Of a stretch of DNA of 64,000 bases, positions 1-10,465 are shown piece by piece. The stretch is taken from the NCBI RefSeq assembly GCF_000369005.1, contig NZ_KB849766.1, forward strand, positions 600,084 through 664,083, in the 5' to 3' direction. The stretch comes from Acinetobacter beijerinckii CIP 110307 (GTDB lineage: Bacteria > Pseudomonadota > Gammaproteobacteria > Pseudomonadales > Moraxellaceae). Position 1 is the first letter of the stretch. Each line of letters opens with the position of its first letter. The translations under genes and the position numbers were made by a program. The notes under the pieces are model-generated. The model saw only the letters and a list, made by a program, of their open reading frames with translations. It was not told the DNA's origin and did no database searches.

Positions 1-2
1 TT

Positions 3-169
3 GATTTCTCTAAAGAGCAATTCGAAACTGTTACTGCTCAAGATAAAGATCAATGGATCAAAGAACTTGAGAGCCACACTGAGTTATTTACTAAACTTGG
101 TGATCGTTTACCTCAAGCACTTAAAGATCGTCAAAATGAATTATTAAATGCGGTTAAATCTGCTTAATA
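3..169 (+). CDS. pckG: C-terminal end of a GTP-type phosphoenolpyruvate carboxykinase (partial)
   Basis: The reading frame is open from base 3 and ends in TAA at 167-169, giving the last 55 residues of a protein whose start lies outside the window. The pattern of a Trp followed by KELESHTELFTKLGDRLPQAL resembles the extreme C-terminus of GTP-dependent PEP carboxykinases (W-K-E-x-x-x-x-x-F-x-K-x-GDRLP), which interconvert oxaloacetate and phosphoenolpyruvate in gluconeogenesis. The catalytic core is not visible, so the name rests on this tail alone. A strong terminator follows. Confidence 0.5.
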
Positions 170-182
170 ATTAAATGACATA

Positions 183-208
183 AAAAGGTCGCTTCGGCGA
201 CCTTTTTT
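183..208 (+). terminator. Rho-independent terminator after the partial pckG-like gene
   Basis: A GC-rich stem (AAGGTCGC / GCGACCTT) closed by a TTCG tetraloop is followed by a T run, 14 bases after the stop codon. This is a canonical intrinsic terminator. Confidence 0.9.
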
Positions 209-539
209 GCTGTCTAATAATTTATTGTAAGGTAAATGGACAAGACATTTATACCAAATTGCAATAAAGGCAATTTCAGAAATTCTAAGGCGTGCAAAAC
301 GAGTTTTTAAGCATCTGAGGTTTTACTTTAAGAATTTCCAATAAATTGATTCAAATTTTTATAAGAAAATCATCAATAACACAGAATAATTAAGTACTAT
401 CAAATACAATGAAGAGTTAATTAAGTTTGGTACTGTAATTCAATTGATAGCTCAAGTCCTTCTTTTTTCAAGTCTATTGCTTATCCGTAGTTCAGGTTAA
501 TAAGCAAGTGATTAATCATCTGTAGCACTACTACATACT
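209..539. other. Non-coding gap before the CDI remnant
   Basis: AT-rich sequence with no open frame with a start and ribosome site and no clear repeat or RNA gene. It separates the terminator of the first gene from the 3' end of the immunity gene on the opposite strand. Confidence 0.5.
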
Positions 540-827
540 TTATGATCTTTTCAATAAACGTCTGATTTTCTGCTTCATCGCTTGTTTTACCCAGGACTTA
601 TTAGCTAATTCTAATAAAACATTTTCAAGACTATTGCTAATGATATACGGATTTTTTTCAATCCAATTTAAGGCTAAATTTGGCCAATATATACTTACAC
701 TCTCACTAAGAGCATAATTTAAGATATTTACTTTATTTTCAACATCTAATATATCAAAGTCCGCATTTTTATCGTGTTGTTCTAGAAGCAACAAGCCCTT
801 TCTAACATCAATAAGATTATTTTCCAT
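540..827 (-). CDS. Probable CDI immunity protein (CdiI-like)
   Basis: A 95-residue acidic, cytoplasmic-looking protein with no signal or membrane segment. I chose the ATG at 827 because AGAGGA stands about 7 bases upstream; an ATG 12 codons earlier has no ribosome site and overlaps the toxin gene. It begins 17 bases after the stop of the CdiA-type toxin end, the position at which CDI immunity genes sit, and that position is the main evidence. I do not recognise the sequence family. By inference it binds and neutralises the toxin encoded immediately upstream. Confidence 0.6.
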   Translation of the reverse strand: MENNLIDVRKGLLLLEQHDKNADFDILDVENKVNILNYALSESVSIYWPNLALNWIEKNPYIISNSLENVLLELANKSWVKQAMKQKIRRLLKRS

Positions 828-843
828 ATAATTTCCTCTACAA

Positions 844-1824
844 TTATTTAGACCATTTTTCATGATCTAATTTAATACCTTTTGAAGCCATAAATAATTT
901 AAATTGCTCACGGACTTTAGGAGTCCAATTCTGACCATAATGTCCACTATTTTCTGTTGTACTAACAACACCATTTTTAACAGACATAATTCCACCCACA
1001 GTAAAATTATTATTTCTTTTTATTCCAATTGACTGCACAAGCTGTTCATGAGGAGATCCATTTTTAAAAACCGATACACTCCCAAAAGCAAATGTATTAG
1101 ATTTTGGATCAAATATAAATTCAACACTTCTTCCTGTATACTTCTTTAATACAGATGTATTACTTTGCTGGTTAATTGCAATAACACCATGTACTGGTCC
1201 TGATCCTCTCCAATTGGTAATAGCTTGCTCACCAGTTGGAGAAGGTAGCTTAGCCTCTGGTGAAACTATATGAACTACTGTTTTCTGAGCAGCTCTACCT
1301 GGGTAATATTCAACTAATGTTAGACCAGCACGAATAATTGGATCTGCCACTAATTTATCAATTGCTTGTTGTCGACTGATAGGTTTTCCAACACAATTCG
1401 ACTCTACAGACGATAAACATAAATAAATTTGGCCATTACCACTTTCCCTAAATTTGATATTCGTATCTAGCGTTGAAAAAAACTCAGTGACTGTTGGAGC
1501 TTCCCCATGTATTTTCGTTTGTTCCAGAAATTCTACAGGATCAATCATAGCCAAATTATTGTTCCTAACAGCAATATCCGCCGATGTAGTTGCAACATCT
1601 ACATCGTGACCAGTATAAGCGGCTACAATACCAGCAACCAATTTGCTTTGTTTAATGATTTGTTCTTTTTGTACGTCAGTTAATACCTTACTACCATCAT
1701 TTAGCTGCCCTGCAACCATCTCTCCTACAGCTGCTCCGATTGCCCCAGCCTCACAACTTTTCTGTATAGCTGCAGCAACACATCCAGCGGCAGCATTTGA
1801 CGGTGTTGTAATCCTGCATTCCAA
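844..1824 (-). CDS. Truncated CdiA C-terminal toxin region (orphan)
   Basis: The frame codes for about 320 residues that look like the end of a CdiA exoprotein. An Ala/Gly-rich stretch (SNAAAGCVAAAIQ, GAIGAAVGEMVAG) and an ADIAVRNNNLA motif, where VENN pre-toxin motifs normally lie, are followed by a variable toxin domain ending GHYGQNWTPKVREQF and HEKW. The toxin domain may belong to the Ntox43-like group, but I cannot confirm this. The whole N-terminal part (secretion signal, haemagglutinin repeats, receptor-binding region) is missing. Upstream codons at about 1810-1824 are out-of-frame cdiB sequence. The only ATG lies inside cdiB and has no clear ribosome site. It is a deletion remnant; whether it is translated is unknown. 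Confidence 0.65.
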   Translation of the reverse strand: MECRITTPSNAAAGCVAAAIQKSCEAGAIGAAVGEMVAGQLNDGSKVLTDVQKEQIIKQSKLVAGIVAAYTGHDVDVATTSADIAVRNNNLAMIDPVEFLEQTKIHGEAPTVTEFFSTLDTNIKFRESGNGQIYLCLSSVESNCVGKPISRQQAIDKLVADPIIRAGLTLVEYYPGRAAQKTVVHIVSPEAKLPSPTGEQAITNWRGSGPVHGVIAINQQSNTSVLKKYTGRSVEFIFDPKSNTFAFGSVSVFKNGSPHEQLVQSIGIKRNNNFTVGGIMSVKNGVVSTTENSGHYGQNWTPKVREQFKLFMASKGIKLDHEKWSK

Positions 1825-2975
1825 CCTGAGGTTTGACGTCGCTGTACGCCTACCTCAATGTCGTCAATAAAGTTTTGGCTACGCTTATGATAGATTTTGC
1901 TATATACACTGGTCTTATAGTGACTACCTCGGCTTAAGAGACGAGATACGGCGAGGTTGCTTTGTTGATTTTTTCCGCTATATAAAATTGGTGCATTATA
2001 ACCTGCAACATATTGTTCGTATTCAGATTGGTTAAAACTAACACTCAGATCATAGTTACGAAATGGGAGTTGATAGCTCACAAAGTAGTTTTGGTTACGA
2101 TCACGATGTAAGTTATCTAGTGAATGACTAAAGTTTAGATTGAATGCATCGTTGAGATGAAATGGACTGTTTACCCCAATCCCAACGTTCCCAATATATT
2201 TTCCTGTACTTTTAGTACCCGAGTCATCAAGCCCGATATTAGAATTCAGTTTTTGTAAGGGTTCAGCAGAAATCAATACATCACTATAGCCATGACGTTC
2301 ATCAGTTGTTGGAACAATTTGAAAGTCTAAACGTCGATTGGTTGCTCGTTTTAAATTTTCTAAGCCTTGATCAAACTGGCGCAGATTAAGGACATCATTT
2401 TCCTTAAAAGGTAACGCAGCCGAAAGTTCTAATTTTGATGGTTCTGCGTCTTTTTGAATGAACTTATGCAATCGCCCCAATTCAAGTTGTAATTCTAAAA
2501 CACCTGTATTTAAATCTTGCTCAGGTGCGATTACTTGCGTGGTCAGATAACCGTTCTTAAGCACCTCATTCTGTGCAAATCGCACCAAATTTTGTAGGCT
2601 TTGCGTGCCTATACACTGCCCTAAAATCCCTTTTTGGGGATCACTCAATTCTTTAATCATGAATTGAAAGTCTTGCGGGCTATATTTCTGATCTTGATTA
2701 TTCAACAAACTGAGATGGAGTTGATCAATCTTAAAACACGGGCTTTCGTGTACAACGATTTGTTGCAGGCTTTGCTGGTAGACTAACTGTCTTGGTTTAA
2801 GTTGAATATTTTGATCTAATAATTGTTGTTTTAAATCATTTAAACGCTGATCTTGCCGAATGGCTTCCAAAGTAGAAACCTGATCTACATTAGGAGGAGA
2901 CTTTAAGTCAGCAGCAAATGTGAAAAACGGGATAAAAGTCACACTTATGACTGTTAAATGTTTTATTTTTCTCAT
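1725..2975 (-). pseudogene. cdiB: cdiB, truncated two-partner secretion transporter
   Basis: The first ~385 residues match the TpsB/ShlB-FhaC outer-membrane transporter family. A signal peptide (MRKIKHLTVISVTF) is followed by an N-terminal helix region, a POTRA_2 domain (HLSLLNNQDQ through QVIAPEQDLNTGVLELQLELG) and the start of the beta barrel (GLDDSGTKSTGKYIGN; DNLHRDRNQNYFVSYQLPF). CdiB proteins are usually near 580 residues. Here the barrel stops after SGWNAGLQH, about two thirds of the way, and the frame then reads 25 residues of cdiA DNA in the wrong frame before a stop at 1725. A protein with half a barrel should not export CdiA. Confidence 0.75.
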
Positions 2976-3124
2976 ATAAAAAATACAGAACAGTACGTAA
3001 TTTTACAAATTATCACGAAATATACATCACCAACCCCAATTTAACAACAATCACTAACCTAAATTAATTTATTAAATCTAAATATACTATTAAGTTAATA
3101 ATCTGATTTTTTAATTACCCCCCA

Positions 3125-3156
3125 TAAAAAAGCCCCTTATTCAAAGGGGCTTTTTT
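3125..3156 (-). terminator. Terminator downstream of glpD
   Basis: AGCCCCTT pairs with AAGGGGCT, flanked by A and T runs on both sides, so it can work in both directions. It lies just beyond the glpD stop codon. Confidence 0.85.
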
Positions 3157-3167
3157 ATTGAGAACTT

Positions 3168-4688
3168 TTAAGCAGCAACCGTGCTATTTGGTTTATTTGC
3201 TAAATACACATCTAAGCTTTCGATCTCAGTTGGCGTAAAATTGAGACCAAGCTTTGAACGTCTCCACAAAATATCTTGACTGGTCGTGACCCATTCAAAG
3301 CGACATAAGTAGTCTACTTCTTTAGCATACAAACCTTGACCAAAATGCTGACCTAACTGCTCAACCGAAGTTGCTTCCCCCAAGATATTCCAAATACGTG
3401 AACCATAAGCAGATGCCCAACGTTTTGCCAAAGCCTCAGATGCATCAGTAATTTGTGCACGAATCTCTTTCGCCAACTGTTCAGTTGTTACCATGTTTTC
3501 ACCACCAGGTAATGCCTCTGTTGCCGTCCAACTGCCTTTCATTTCAGGGAAGAATGCTTTTAACTGCTGCATAGCAGATTCTGCCAACTTACGATAAGTC
3601 GTTAACTTACCGCCAAAGACTGAAAGTAATGGCGCTTGATCTTCAGCATCTTGTGATAAAGATAAAGTATAGTCACGGGTAATTGCTGATGGATTATCCG
3701 ACTCATCATCACACAATGGACGTACACCTGCAAAAGTCCAAACAATATCAGCTTGGGTTAATTGGTTTTTAAAGTGCGCATTACTGACTTCAATCAAGTA
3801 ATCAATTTCTTCCTGCGTAATTTTCACTTGTGCAGGATCACCTTGATATTCACGGTCTGTCGTTCCAATCATGGTGTATTGATCCAAGTATGGAATCGCG
3901 AACACAATACGACGATCATCATTCTGCATGATAAATGCTTTATCACCTTCGTAAAGCTTCGGCACAATGATATGACTACCCTGAATCAAACGGATACCGT
4001 ATGGTGATTTAAGCTGTAAATCCTGCTTGATAAACTGCGCTACCCAAGGACCAGCAGCATTCACCAAAGCTTTGGCTTTAATCTGGAATTGACCTTTTTC
4101 ATTTTCCAGATCAAGAACCCAATACTGTCCTTCACGTTGTGCAGATAAGCAACGGGTACGTGTCACAATATCCGCACCTTTTTCACGTGCATGCATTGCA
4201 TTTAATACAACTAAACGAGAGTCATCCACTGCACAGTCTGAATATTCAAAACCACGCGTAATCGCAGAATTTAATGGACTATCCTCTTTAAAATGAACGT
4301 TATTTGAACCTAATAATTTTTCACGTTTGCCCAAATGGTCGTAAAAGAATAATCCTGTACGAATCAACCACGCTGGGCGTAAGTGAGGACGATGCGGCAT
4401 GATAAAACGCATTGGTCGAATAATGTGTGGTGCTTTCGCCAACAATACTTCACGCTCAGCCAATGCTTCACGTACCAAACGAAATTCTTTATGTTCAAGA
4501 TAGCGCAAACCACCGTGAATCAACTTACTGCTTGCAGAAGATGTATGACTCGCCAAATCATCTTTTTCACATAAAAATACAGATAAGCCACGACCTGAAG
4601 CATCTGCTGCAATACCTACACCGTTGATACCACCACCAATGACAGCAATATCATAAATTTTTTCGTTTGATTGAGGAGAAGTTTGCAT
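3168..4688 (-). CDS. glpD: Aerobic glycerol-3-phosphate dehydrogenase
   Basis: The enzyme oxidises sn-glycerol-3-phosphate to dihydroxyacetone phosphate and passes electrons to quinone at the inner face of the membrane. About 506 residues, the usual family length. An FAD-binding GGGINGVGIAADASGRG motif lies near residue 20, then HTSSASSKLIHGGLRYLE, the GlpD signature, and FAGVRPL and SVFGGKLTTYR in the second half. I prefer the ATG at 4688, which has a weak GGTG upstream. An upstream start at 4718 has no ribosome site and lies inside a palindrome that is more likely an operator. It is the last gene of the glpK-glpR-glpD run and is separated from glpR by about 260 bases, so it probably has its own promoter. 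Confidence 0.95.
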   Translation of the reverse strand: MQTSPQSNEKIYDIAVIGGGINGVGIAADASGRGLSVFLCEKDDLASHTSSASSKLIHGGLRYLEHKEFRLVREALAEREVLLAKAPHIIRPMRFIMPHRPHLRPAWLIRTGLFFYDHLGKREKLLGSNNVHFKEDSPLNSAITRGFEYSDCAVDDSRLVVLNAMHAREKGADIVTRTRCLSAQREGQYWVLDLENEKGQFQIKAKALVNAAGPWVAQFIKQDLQLKSPYGIRLIQGSHIIVPKLYEGDKAFIMQNDDRRIVFAIPYLDQYTMIGTTDREYQGDPAQVKITQEEIDYLIEVSNAHFKNQLTQADIVWTFAGVRPLCDDESDNPSAITRDYTLSLSQDAEDQAPLLSVFGGKLTTYRKLAESAMQQLKAFFPEMKGSWTATEALPGGENMVTTEQLAKEIRAQITDASEALAKRWASAYGSRIWNILGEATSVEQLGQHFGQGLYAKEVDYLCRFEWVTTSQDILWRRSKLGLNFTPTEIESLDVYLANKPNSTVAA

Positions 4689-4700
4689 AGAGCACCGCAA

Positions 4701-4728
4701 ATTTTCAATAATGTTCATTATTGAAAAT
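4701..4728. promoter_or_regulatory. Palindrome upstream of glpD, possible GlpR operator
   Basis: A perfect inverted repeat with 12-base arms (ATTTTCAATAAT / ATTATTGAAAAT) around a GTTC centre, 13-40 bases upstream of the chosen glpD ATG. Its position suits repression. It does not match the E. coli GlpR consensus well, so the binding protein is a guess. A second short palindrome, TGTTT-TC-AAACA, lies at 4812-4823. Confidence 0.45.
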
Positions 4729-4947
4729 TAAAACACAATAAATGAAAATAAACAATTAAAAAATGATCAATAAAATGCCAAATACTAGGCATTATTAGAA
4801 AATGAAAAATATGTTTTCAAACACACTTAATAGAAATAAAGACAAGAAATACAGCTGATTTATTGGGAGTTTTAGAATGATAAGAAATATTTCTTGAGCC
4901 AATCAAATTAACTCAAGAAAATTTAAAGATTTTTCGAAAATGAATAT

Positions 4948-5712
4948 TTATTTTGCAATAATCAAACCAACATCTAGATCTCGAATGGTTTTCATAAATT
5001 CATCATTGGGTTGCTGATCAGTAAAAATACAATCAACCTGCTTCAACGAACCTAAACGAATCATCGCATTACGACCAAACTTACTACTGTCAGCAGCGAG
5101 AAATACTTGTCTAGCACTAGAAATGATTTCTTGAGAGACACATACTTCTTGAAAATCGAAATCGAGTAAAGTGCCATCTTCTTCAATCCCACTAATCCCC
5201 ATCAAGGCGTAATCAGCTTTAAATTGCTTAAAGAAATCCGCAGTTGCCTGACCAATCACACCACCATCTGGACGAACACGCCCACTGGCAATTAATACTT
5301 CAAAGTCTTCTTTAGTGCTAAGAATTTTCGCAACATTAAGATTATTGGTAATGATTTTTAATCCGGTATGATTCAGCAAGGCATGTGCAATTGCTTCGGT
5401 AGTCGTACCAATATTAATAAATAAAGAAGCATGATCAGGAACAGCCGCTGCCACAGCAGCAGCAATTGTTCTTTTTTCTTCCAACATATAGCCAACGCGC
5501 ATCGTATATTCAGTGTTTTCAACTGTGGAATCATGCGCTGCACCGCCATGATAGCGACGTAATAACCCATCATCAGCAAGCTGATTAATATCACGACGAA
5601 TCGTTTGCGGTGTAACATCAAAATATTGAGCAAGTTCTTCAATACTGATATAGCCACGCTCTCTTACCAATTCGAGGGTTTTTTGTTGGCGTAGTATCAA
5701 GCTCATGCTCAT
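4948..5712 (-). CDS. glpR: DeoR-family repressor of glycerol genes
   Basis: A 254-residue DeoR-family regulator. The N-terminal winged helix ([20 protein letters not shown], about residues 22-41, then LLRRYHGGA) is followed by the sugar-phosphate sensing domain with [15 protein letters not shown] and the [17 protein letters not shown] region. In E. coli GlpR represses the glycerol regulon and is released by glycerol-3-phosphate. The position between glpK and glpD supports the same role. Its start lies 45 bases after the glpK stop, with AGGA a few bases upstream of the ATG, so it is probably cotranscribed with glpK. Confidence 0.9.
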   Translation of the reverse strand: MSMSLILRQQKTLELVRERGYISIEELAQYFDVTPQTIRRDINQLADDGLLRRYHGGAAHDSTVENTEYTMRVGYMLEEKRTIAAAVAAAVPDHASLFINIGTTTEAIAHALLNHTGLKIITNNLNVAKILSTKEDFEVLIASGRVRPDGGVIGQATADFFKQFKADYALMGISGIEEDGTLLDFDFQEVCVSQEIISSARQVFLAADSSKFGRNAMIRLGSLKQVDCIFTDQQPNDEFMKTIRDLDVGLIIAK

Positions 5713-5757
5713 TTATCCTATGTTATGTTAGACCATACTAATTTGACGTATTTTAAC

Positions 5758-7338
<1,581 letters not shown>

Positions 7339-7401
7339 TCAATGTCGCAATAAAGCAATGACTTCTGTATTAAATAAAAAACTTGGCAGATTATATGCAA
7401 A

Positions 7402-7421
7402 ATTGTTCGAAAACGAAAATT
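7402..7421. promoter_or_regulatory. GlpR-like operator upstream of glpK
   Basis: The sequence ATTGTTCG-AAAA-CGAAAATT is an almost perfect dyad and agrees well with the E. coli GlpR consensus WATGTTCGWT-AWCGAACATW. It lies about 130 bases upstream of the glpK start, in the intergenic space between glpK and the divergent lipoprotein gene. Confidence 0.6.
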
Positions 7422-7534
7422 CTTTCTTATCATTTGAATCTAAAATCGATGAATAGCTGATGTATTAAAGATTCATCACAATAAAAATCGAAATTTATGC
7501 GATACTTAAAAACAGAAATAATAGGACCATTGAT

Positions 7535-7957
7535 ATGAAAAAAACCAATTTATTCGTTATTGTAAGCGGCGCTCTTGTTCTTGCGGCATGTCAAAGTAAT
7601 CCACATCAATATAATGGTACAACTGGATACCAAATTGAAAATAAATCAGCTTCTTCTGCAACACTAGCCTATACGCTTGCGGCTCGTGGCAATAGTGATA
7701 TTGATGAAAAAAAATTACAACATGCATGCCAACAGGTTTTAGGTATGCAAAAAAGTTATAAAATTTCAGTTTTAAGTGTAAATGAAATTATGAACCCTGC
7801 AAAACAAGAGCAATATGGGGTAAAACTTGGCAATAGTCGTGCTACTTTTGGTCTTTCAAACTCGCCAGCATTGAACAACAGTGAAGGTTACGCAACACGT
7901 GACGCACTCGAAGCGCGCCCAACTACATTAAAAGTAGTACGGTATACCTGCTCTTAA
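7535..7957 (+). CDS. Putative lipoprotein, unknown function
   Basis: 140 residues with a lipoprotein signal peptide: MKK, a hydrophobic stretch and the lipobox LAAC with the acylated Cys at residue 19. The mature part is polar, with a repeated Ser/Ala stretch and two further cysteines (HACQQ, RYTCS at the very end) that could form a disulfide. AGGA stands about 10 bases before the ATG. It is transcribed away from glpK with 262 bases between. I do not recognise a family. It is probably anchored to the outer membrane. Confidence 0.75.
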   Translation: MKKTNLFVIVSGALVLAACQSNPHQYNGTTGYQIENKSASSATLAYTLAARGNSDIDEKKLQHACQQVLGMQKSYKISVLSVNEIMNPAKQEQYGVKLGNSRATFGLSNSPALNNSEGYATRDALEARPTTLKVVRYTCS

Positions 7958-8015
7958 TTGTTTAAAATAATTTTATAAAAATGGATGTCTACACCTGTTG
8001 TATACATCCTTTGTT

Positions 8016-8300
8016 TTATACTTTTAACACATCGTGAATTGAAGAATCTTTATCAAATACAGACTTTGCAAAAGGACATAATGGGATTACTTTTATCCCA
8101 CGCTCCCGAACAAAAACAACCAAGGCATCTAATAATTGACGACCAATGCCTTGACCACGATAAGCTTCATTGACATCGGTGTGATCAATAATCAACATGG
8201 CATCGCCTGCCCATGTATATGCCATTTCACCCGCTAATGAATCATTATCTAAAAGTTTAAAAACACCGTGTTTACCATCATCAACTTGTTGAATGCTCAT
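8016..8300 (-). CDS. Small GNAT-family N-acetyltransferase (YjdJ/NATD1 type)
   Basis: 94 residues, the size of the single-domain GNAT proteins related to YjdJ and human NATD1. The acetyl-CoA pyrophosphate-binding motif is YRGQGIGRQLLDALV (residues 47-61), preceded by DHTDVNEA and followed by VIPLCPFAKSVF, both typical of this subgroup. The substrate is unknown. It stands alone between a lipoprotein gene on the other strand and a methyltransferase gene. Confidence 0.85.
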   Translation of the reverse strand: MSIQQVDDGKHGVFKLLDNDSLAGEMAYTWAGDAMLIIDHTDVNEAYRGQGIGRQLLDALVVFVRERGIKVIPLCPFAKSVFDKDSSIHDVLKV

Positions 8301-8452
8301 CTAAAATCCTTAAATTCAAATCATCAATTAAAAGAAATATTTATCTATCAATCACTATTTCAACAACTGTTTTAACATGATATTCAAAGATGTTTTGTTA
8401 AAATTTATATGGATCGAAACATAATTTCGATCCTCTTCCAACTTAGATCAGA

Positions 8453-9121
8453 TTATTTTGTTCGATAAAAACTAACATTTCTAAATTCTTTAGACTCATC
8501 TAAATCAGGCCAAGTAGTTGCACTTCTTTCGTCTATTTTCAAATATTGAGGATGACTAAAGTTTTTAACACGACTATCAGCAACCCAAACTTCTGGTGCG
8601 AATTTTAGAAACTCATCCAAGAAGAAGCGATTACATTGATCGTAAAGTACATCGGCAGCCAGTAAGACATCGACTTGCTCTGATTTATACAAATCATCTA
8701 GATATTCAAGCTCTACATTATTTAATAAAGCATTTTCACGACATGATTCCAAACTAATCTGATCAATGTCACAGCAAATGACTCGTTTTGCACCTGCCAT
8801 TTTTGCAGCAATTGCAACCACGCCAGAGCCAGCACCAAAATCTAAAACCACTTTACCTTTCACATGATGTGGTTCTGCCAGTAACCATTGTGCCATCGCC
8901 AAACCTGATGCCCAACAAAAGATCCAATACGGCGTTTCATTCCAAATACGACGGATGACTTCATCATCTAAACGATCAGTCGGAAAAACAGGCGGAATGA
9001 GCCACAATGAAATTGGAGTTTCAGGCACTTGCTGAGCCAGTAATTCTGTGTTTGGAATAACGTCATGTAGGGCTTTAAGCAATTGTTCAGGTGCTTTCGC
9101 AAATTGAAATGTACAACTCAT
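8453..9121 (-). CDS. Class I SAM-dependent methyltransferase (METTL/ETFB-KMT-like)
   Basis: 222 residues. Motif I of Rossmann methyltransferases is VVLDFGAGSGVVAIAAKMAGA (near residues 92-112). The acidic motif II end is VICCDID, and VDVLLAADVLYDQ is the post-motif common in the Methyltransf_16 / lysine methyltransferase group that includes ETFB methyltransferase. By family it would methylate a protein side chain, but the target cannot be told from sequence. It lies 54 bases downstream of the folD stop on the same strand, with a terminator between them. Confidence 0.8.
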   Translation of the reverse strand: MSCTFQFAKAPEQLLKALHDVIPNTELLAQQVPETPISLWLIPPVFPTDRLDDEVIRRIWNETPYWIFCWASGLAMAQWLLAEPHHVKGKVVLDFGAGSGVVAIAAKMAGAKRVICCDIDQISLESCRENALLNNVELEYLDDLYKSEQVDVLLAADVLYDQCNRFFLDEFLKFAPEVWVADSRVKNFSHPQYLKIDERSATTWPDLDESKEFRNVSFYRTK

Positions 9122-9138
9122 ATTTCTTTAATTCTTAA

Positions 9139-9167
9139 AAAACCCCTCTATTCAGAAGGGCTTAAAG
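9139..9167 (-). terminator. Terminator downstream of folD
   Basis: On the minus strand AAGCCCTTCT pairs with AGAGGGGTT (one wobble pair), with a GAAT loop and a following T run. It separates folD from the methyltransferase gene. Confidence 0.7.
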
Positions 9168-9174
9168 TGGATAT

Positions 9175-10023
9175 TTAACCTAAGGCTTTTTCAGCGGCTT
9201 CTACAGTTTGGCGAATTAAAGTCGTAATCGTCATCGGCCCCACACCACCTGGAACGGGAGTATAAGCAGATGCGATTTCTTCAATACCCACTAATTGAAT
9301 ATCACCTACACCACCGCCATCACGTGGATGGAAACCAGCATCAACGACCACAGCACCTTGTTTAATCCAATCTTTCTGAATTAATTCAGCTTTACCAACT
9401 GCACCGACAATAATATCGGCTTGCTTCACTAACTCAGAAAGGTTTTGAGTACGTGAGTGGCAAATGGTCACGGTTGCATTGGCTTGCAATAACATCATTG
9501 CCATTGGTTTGCCCAAAATAGCTGAGCGACCAACAACTACCGCATGTTTACCTGCAATTTCGATCTTGTTTTCTTTTAAAATCGTCATGATGCCTGCTGG
9601 AGTTGCAGAACCGTAAGCAGACTCACCCATTGCCATACGACCAAAACCAAGACAAGTTACACCATCAACATCTTTTTCTAAAGAAATCGCATCAAAACAC
9701 GCTCTTTCATCAATTTGTTCAGGCACTGGATGTTGCAGCAAAATACCGTGTACATCAGGATTTGCATTTAATTTTTCAATTTCAGCCAATAATTGTTCTG
9801 TGGTCGTTTCTTTCGGCAGTTCAACTTTTAATGAATCCATTCCGACACGACGGCAAGCATTACCTTTCATACGTACATAAGTTGCAGATGCACCATCATC
9901 ACCAACCAAGATTGTTGCTAAAATTGGGGTACGCCCCGATTTTGTTTTTAATGCTTCTACACGTACTAACAAATCAGCTTCGATTTGTGTTGCCAATGCA
10001 CGACCGTCTAAAACCAATGCCAC
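9175..10023 (-). CDS. folD: Bifunctional methylenetetrahydrofolate dehydrogenase/cyclohydrolase
   Basis: Makes 10-formyl-tetrahydrofolate from 5,10-methylene-tetrahydrofolate in two steps, using NADP, for purine and formyl-Met synthesis. 282 residues, the normal length. The catalytic [16 protein letters not shown] region contains the Lys (residue 54). [14 protein letters not shown] and [18 protein letters not shown] form the active-site edge, [17 protein letters not shown] is the NADP loop, and [14 protein letters not shown] is the C-terminal signature. It is transcribed away from the tRNA cluster. Confidence 0.97.
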   Translation of the reverse strand: MALVLDGRALATQIEADLLVRVEALKTKSGRTPILATILVGDDGASATYVRMKGNACRRVGMDSLKVELPKETTTEQLLAEIEKLNANPDVHGILLQHPVPEQIDERACFDAISLEKDVDGVTCLGFGRMAMGESAYGSATPAGIMTILKENKIEIAGKHAVVVGRSAILGKPMAMMLLQANATVTICHSRTQNLSELVKQADIIVGAVGKAELIQKDWIKQGAVVVDAGFHPRDGGGVGDIQLVGIEEIASAYTPVPGGVGPMTITTLIRQTVEAAEKALG

Positions 10024-10130
10024 AGCGCATCTCCAAAGTGGGTATCAATCAATTGGGTAAATAATACATGATAATTTGAGCAATATTCTTTTAGATGTTG
10101 TTTTTATGTGCATATTCGCTAGAAACACTA

Positions 10131-10158
10131 TTGTTTTTTTTCTAAAGATTGCTAATAT
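10131..10158 (+). promoter_or_regulatory. Promoter of the tRNA-Cys/tRNA-Leu unit
   Basis: A -35-like TTGTTT at 10131-10136 and TAATAT at 10153-10158 are 16 bases apart, 18 bases before the tRNA-Cys 5' end. Confidence 0.55.
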
Positions 10159-10175
10159 GTGCATCACCAAGAGAT

Positions 10176-10249
10176 GGCGGGGTGGCAGAGTGGTCATGCA
10201 GCGGACTGCAACTCCGTGTACGCCGGTTCGATTCCGACCTCCGCCTCCA
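10176..10249 (+). tRNA. tRNA-Cys (GCA)
   Basis: 74 bases folding as a cloverleaf: acceptor GGCGGGG with CTCCGCC (one G-T pair), U discriminator, encoded CCA, GGTTCGATTCC T-arm, and an anticodon loop CTGCAAA with anticodon GCA. U73 is typical of tRNA-Cys. It is followed after 8 bases by tRNA-Leu. Confidence 0.95.
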
Positions 10250-10257
10250 TTGGTAAA

Positions 10258-10343
10258 GCCCGAGTGGTGAAATCGGTAGACACAGGGGATTTAAAATCCC
10301 CCGCCCACAAAGCGTGCCAGTTCGAGTCTGGCCTCGGGCACCA
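10258..10343 (+). tRNA. tRNA-Leu (TAA), copy 1
   Basis: 86-base class II tRNA with a long variable arm. GCCCGAG pairs with CTCGGGC, A discriminator, encoded CCA. The anticodon loop TTTAAAA sits between GGGGA and TCCCC, giving anticodon TAA. The body is identical to the second copy at 12456-12541. Confidence 0.95.
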
Positions 10344-10378
10344 TTTTTCAGCTAATGAAATATGGTGCAAATAAAAAT

Positions 10379-10400
10379 CCAGCGTAAGCTGGTTTTTTTT
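10379..10400 (+). terminator. Terminator after tRNA-Leu copy 1
   Basis: CCAGC / GCTGG with a GTAA loop and a run of eight T. The same hairpin with one loop change follows the second tRNA-Leu copy. Confidence 0.85.
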
Positions 10401-10420
10401 ATCTGAAATTTATAAAATAT

Positions 10421-10447
10421 AAAAAAGCCAAGTCCTTTGACTTGGCT
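10421..10447 (-). terminator. Terminator downstream of phoD
   Basis: AGCCAAGTC pairs with GACTTGGCT around a CTTT loop, with a T run following on the minus strand, just beyond the phoD stop. Confidence 0.85.
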
Positions 10448-10465
10448 CCACACCACTTTTGAAAC

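Larger units (their letters stand above)
10258..10412 (+). repeat. Direct repeat R1: tRNA-Leu plus terminator
   Basis: About 155 bases that recur at 12456-12611 in the same orientation with only a handful of differences. The repeat covers the whole tRNA, the spacer and the terminator. The two copies enclose the phoD gene and its Pho box. Confidence 0.9.

Noticed and set aside
9603..10064. A 153-codon open frame on the plus strand
   Set aside because: It lies entirely opposite folD, has no ribosome site and no recognisable protein features; it mirrors the codon bias of folD.
10076..10374. Open frames across the tRNA-Cys/tRNA-Leu genes
   Set aside because: They are translations of two well-formed tRNA genes and have no coding features.
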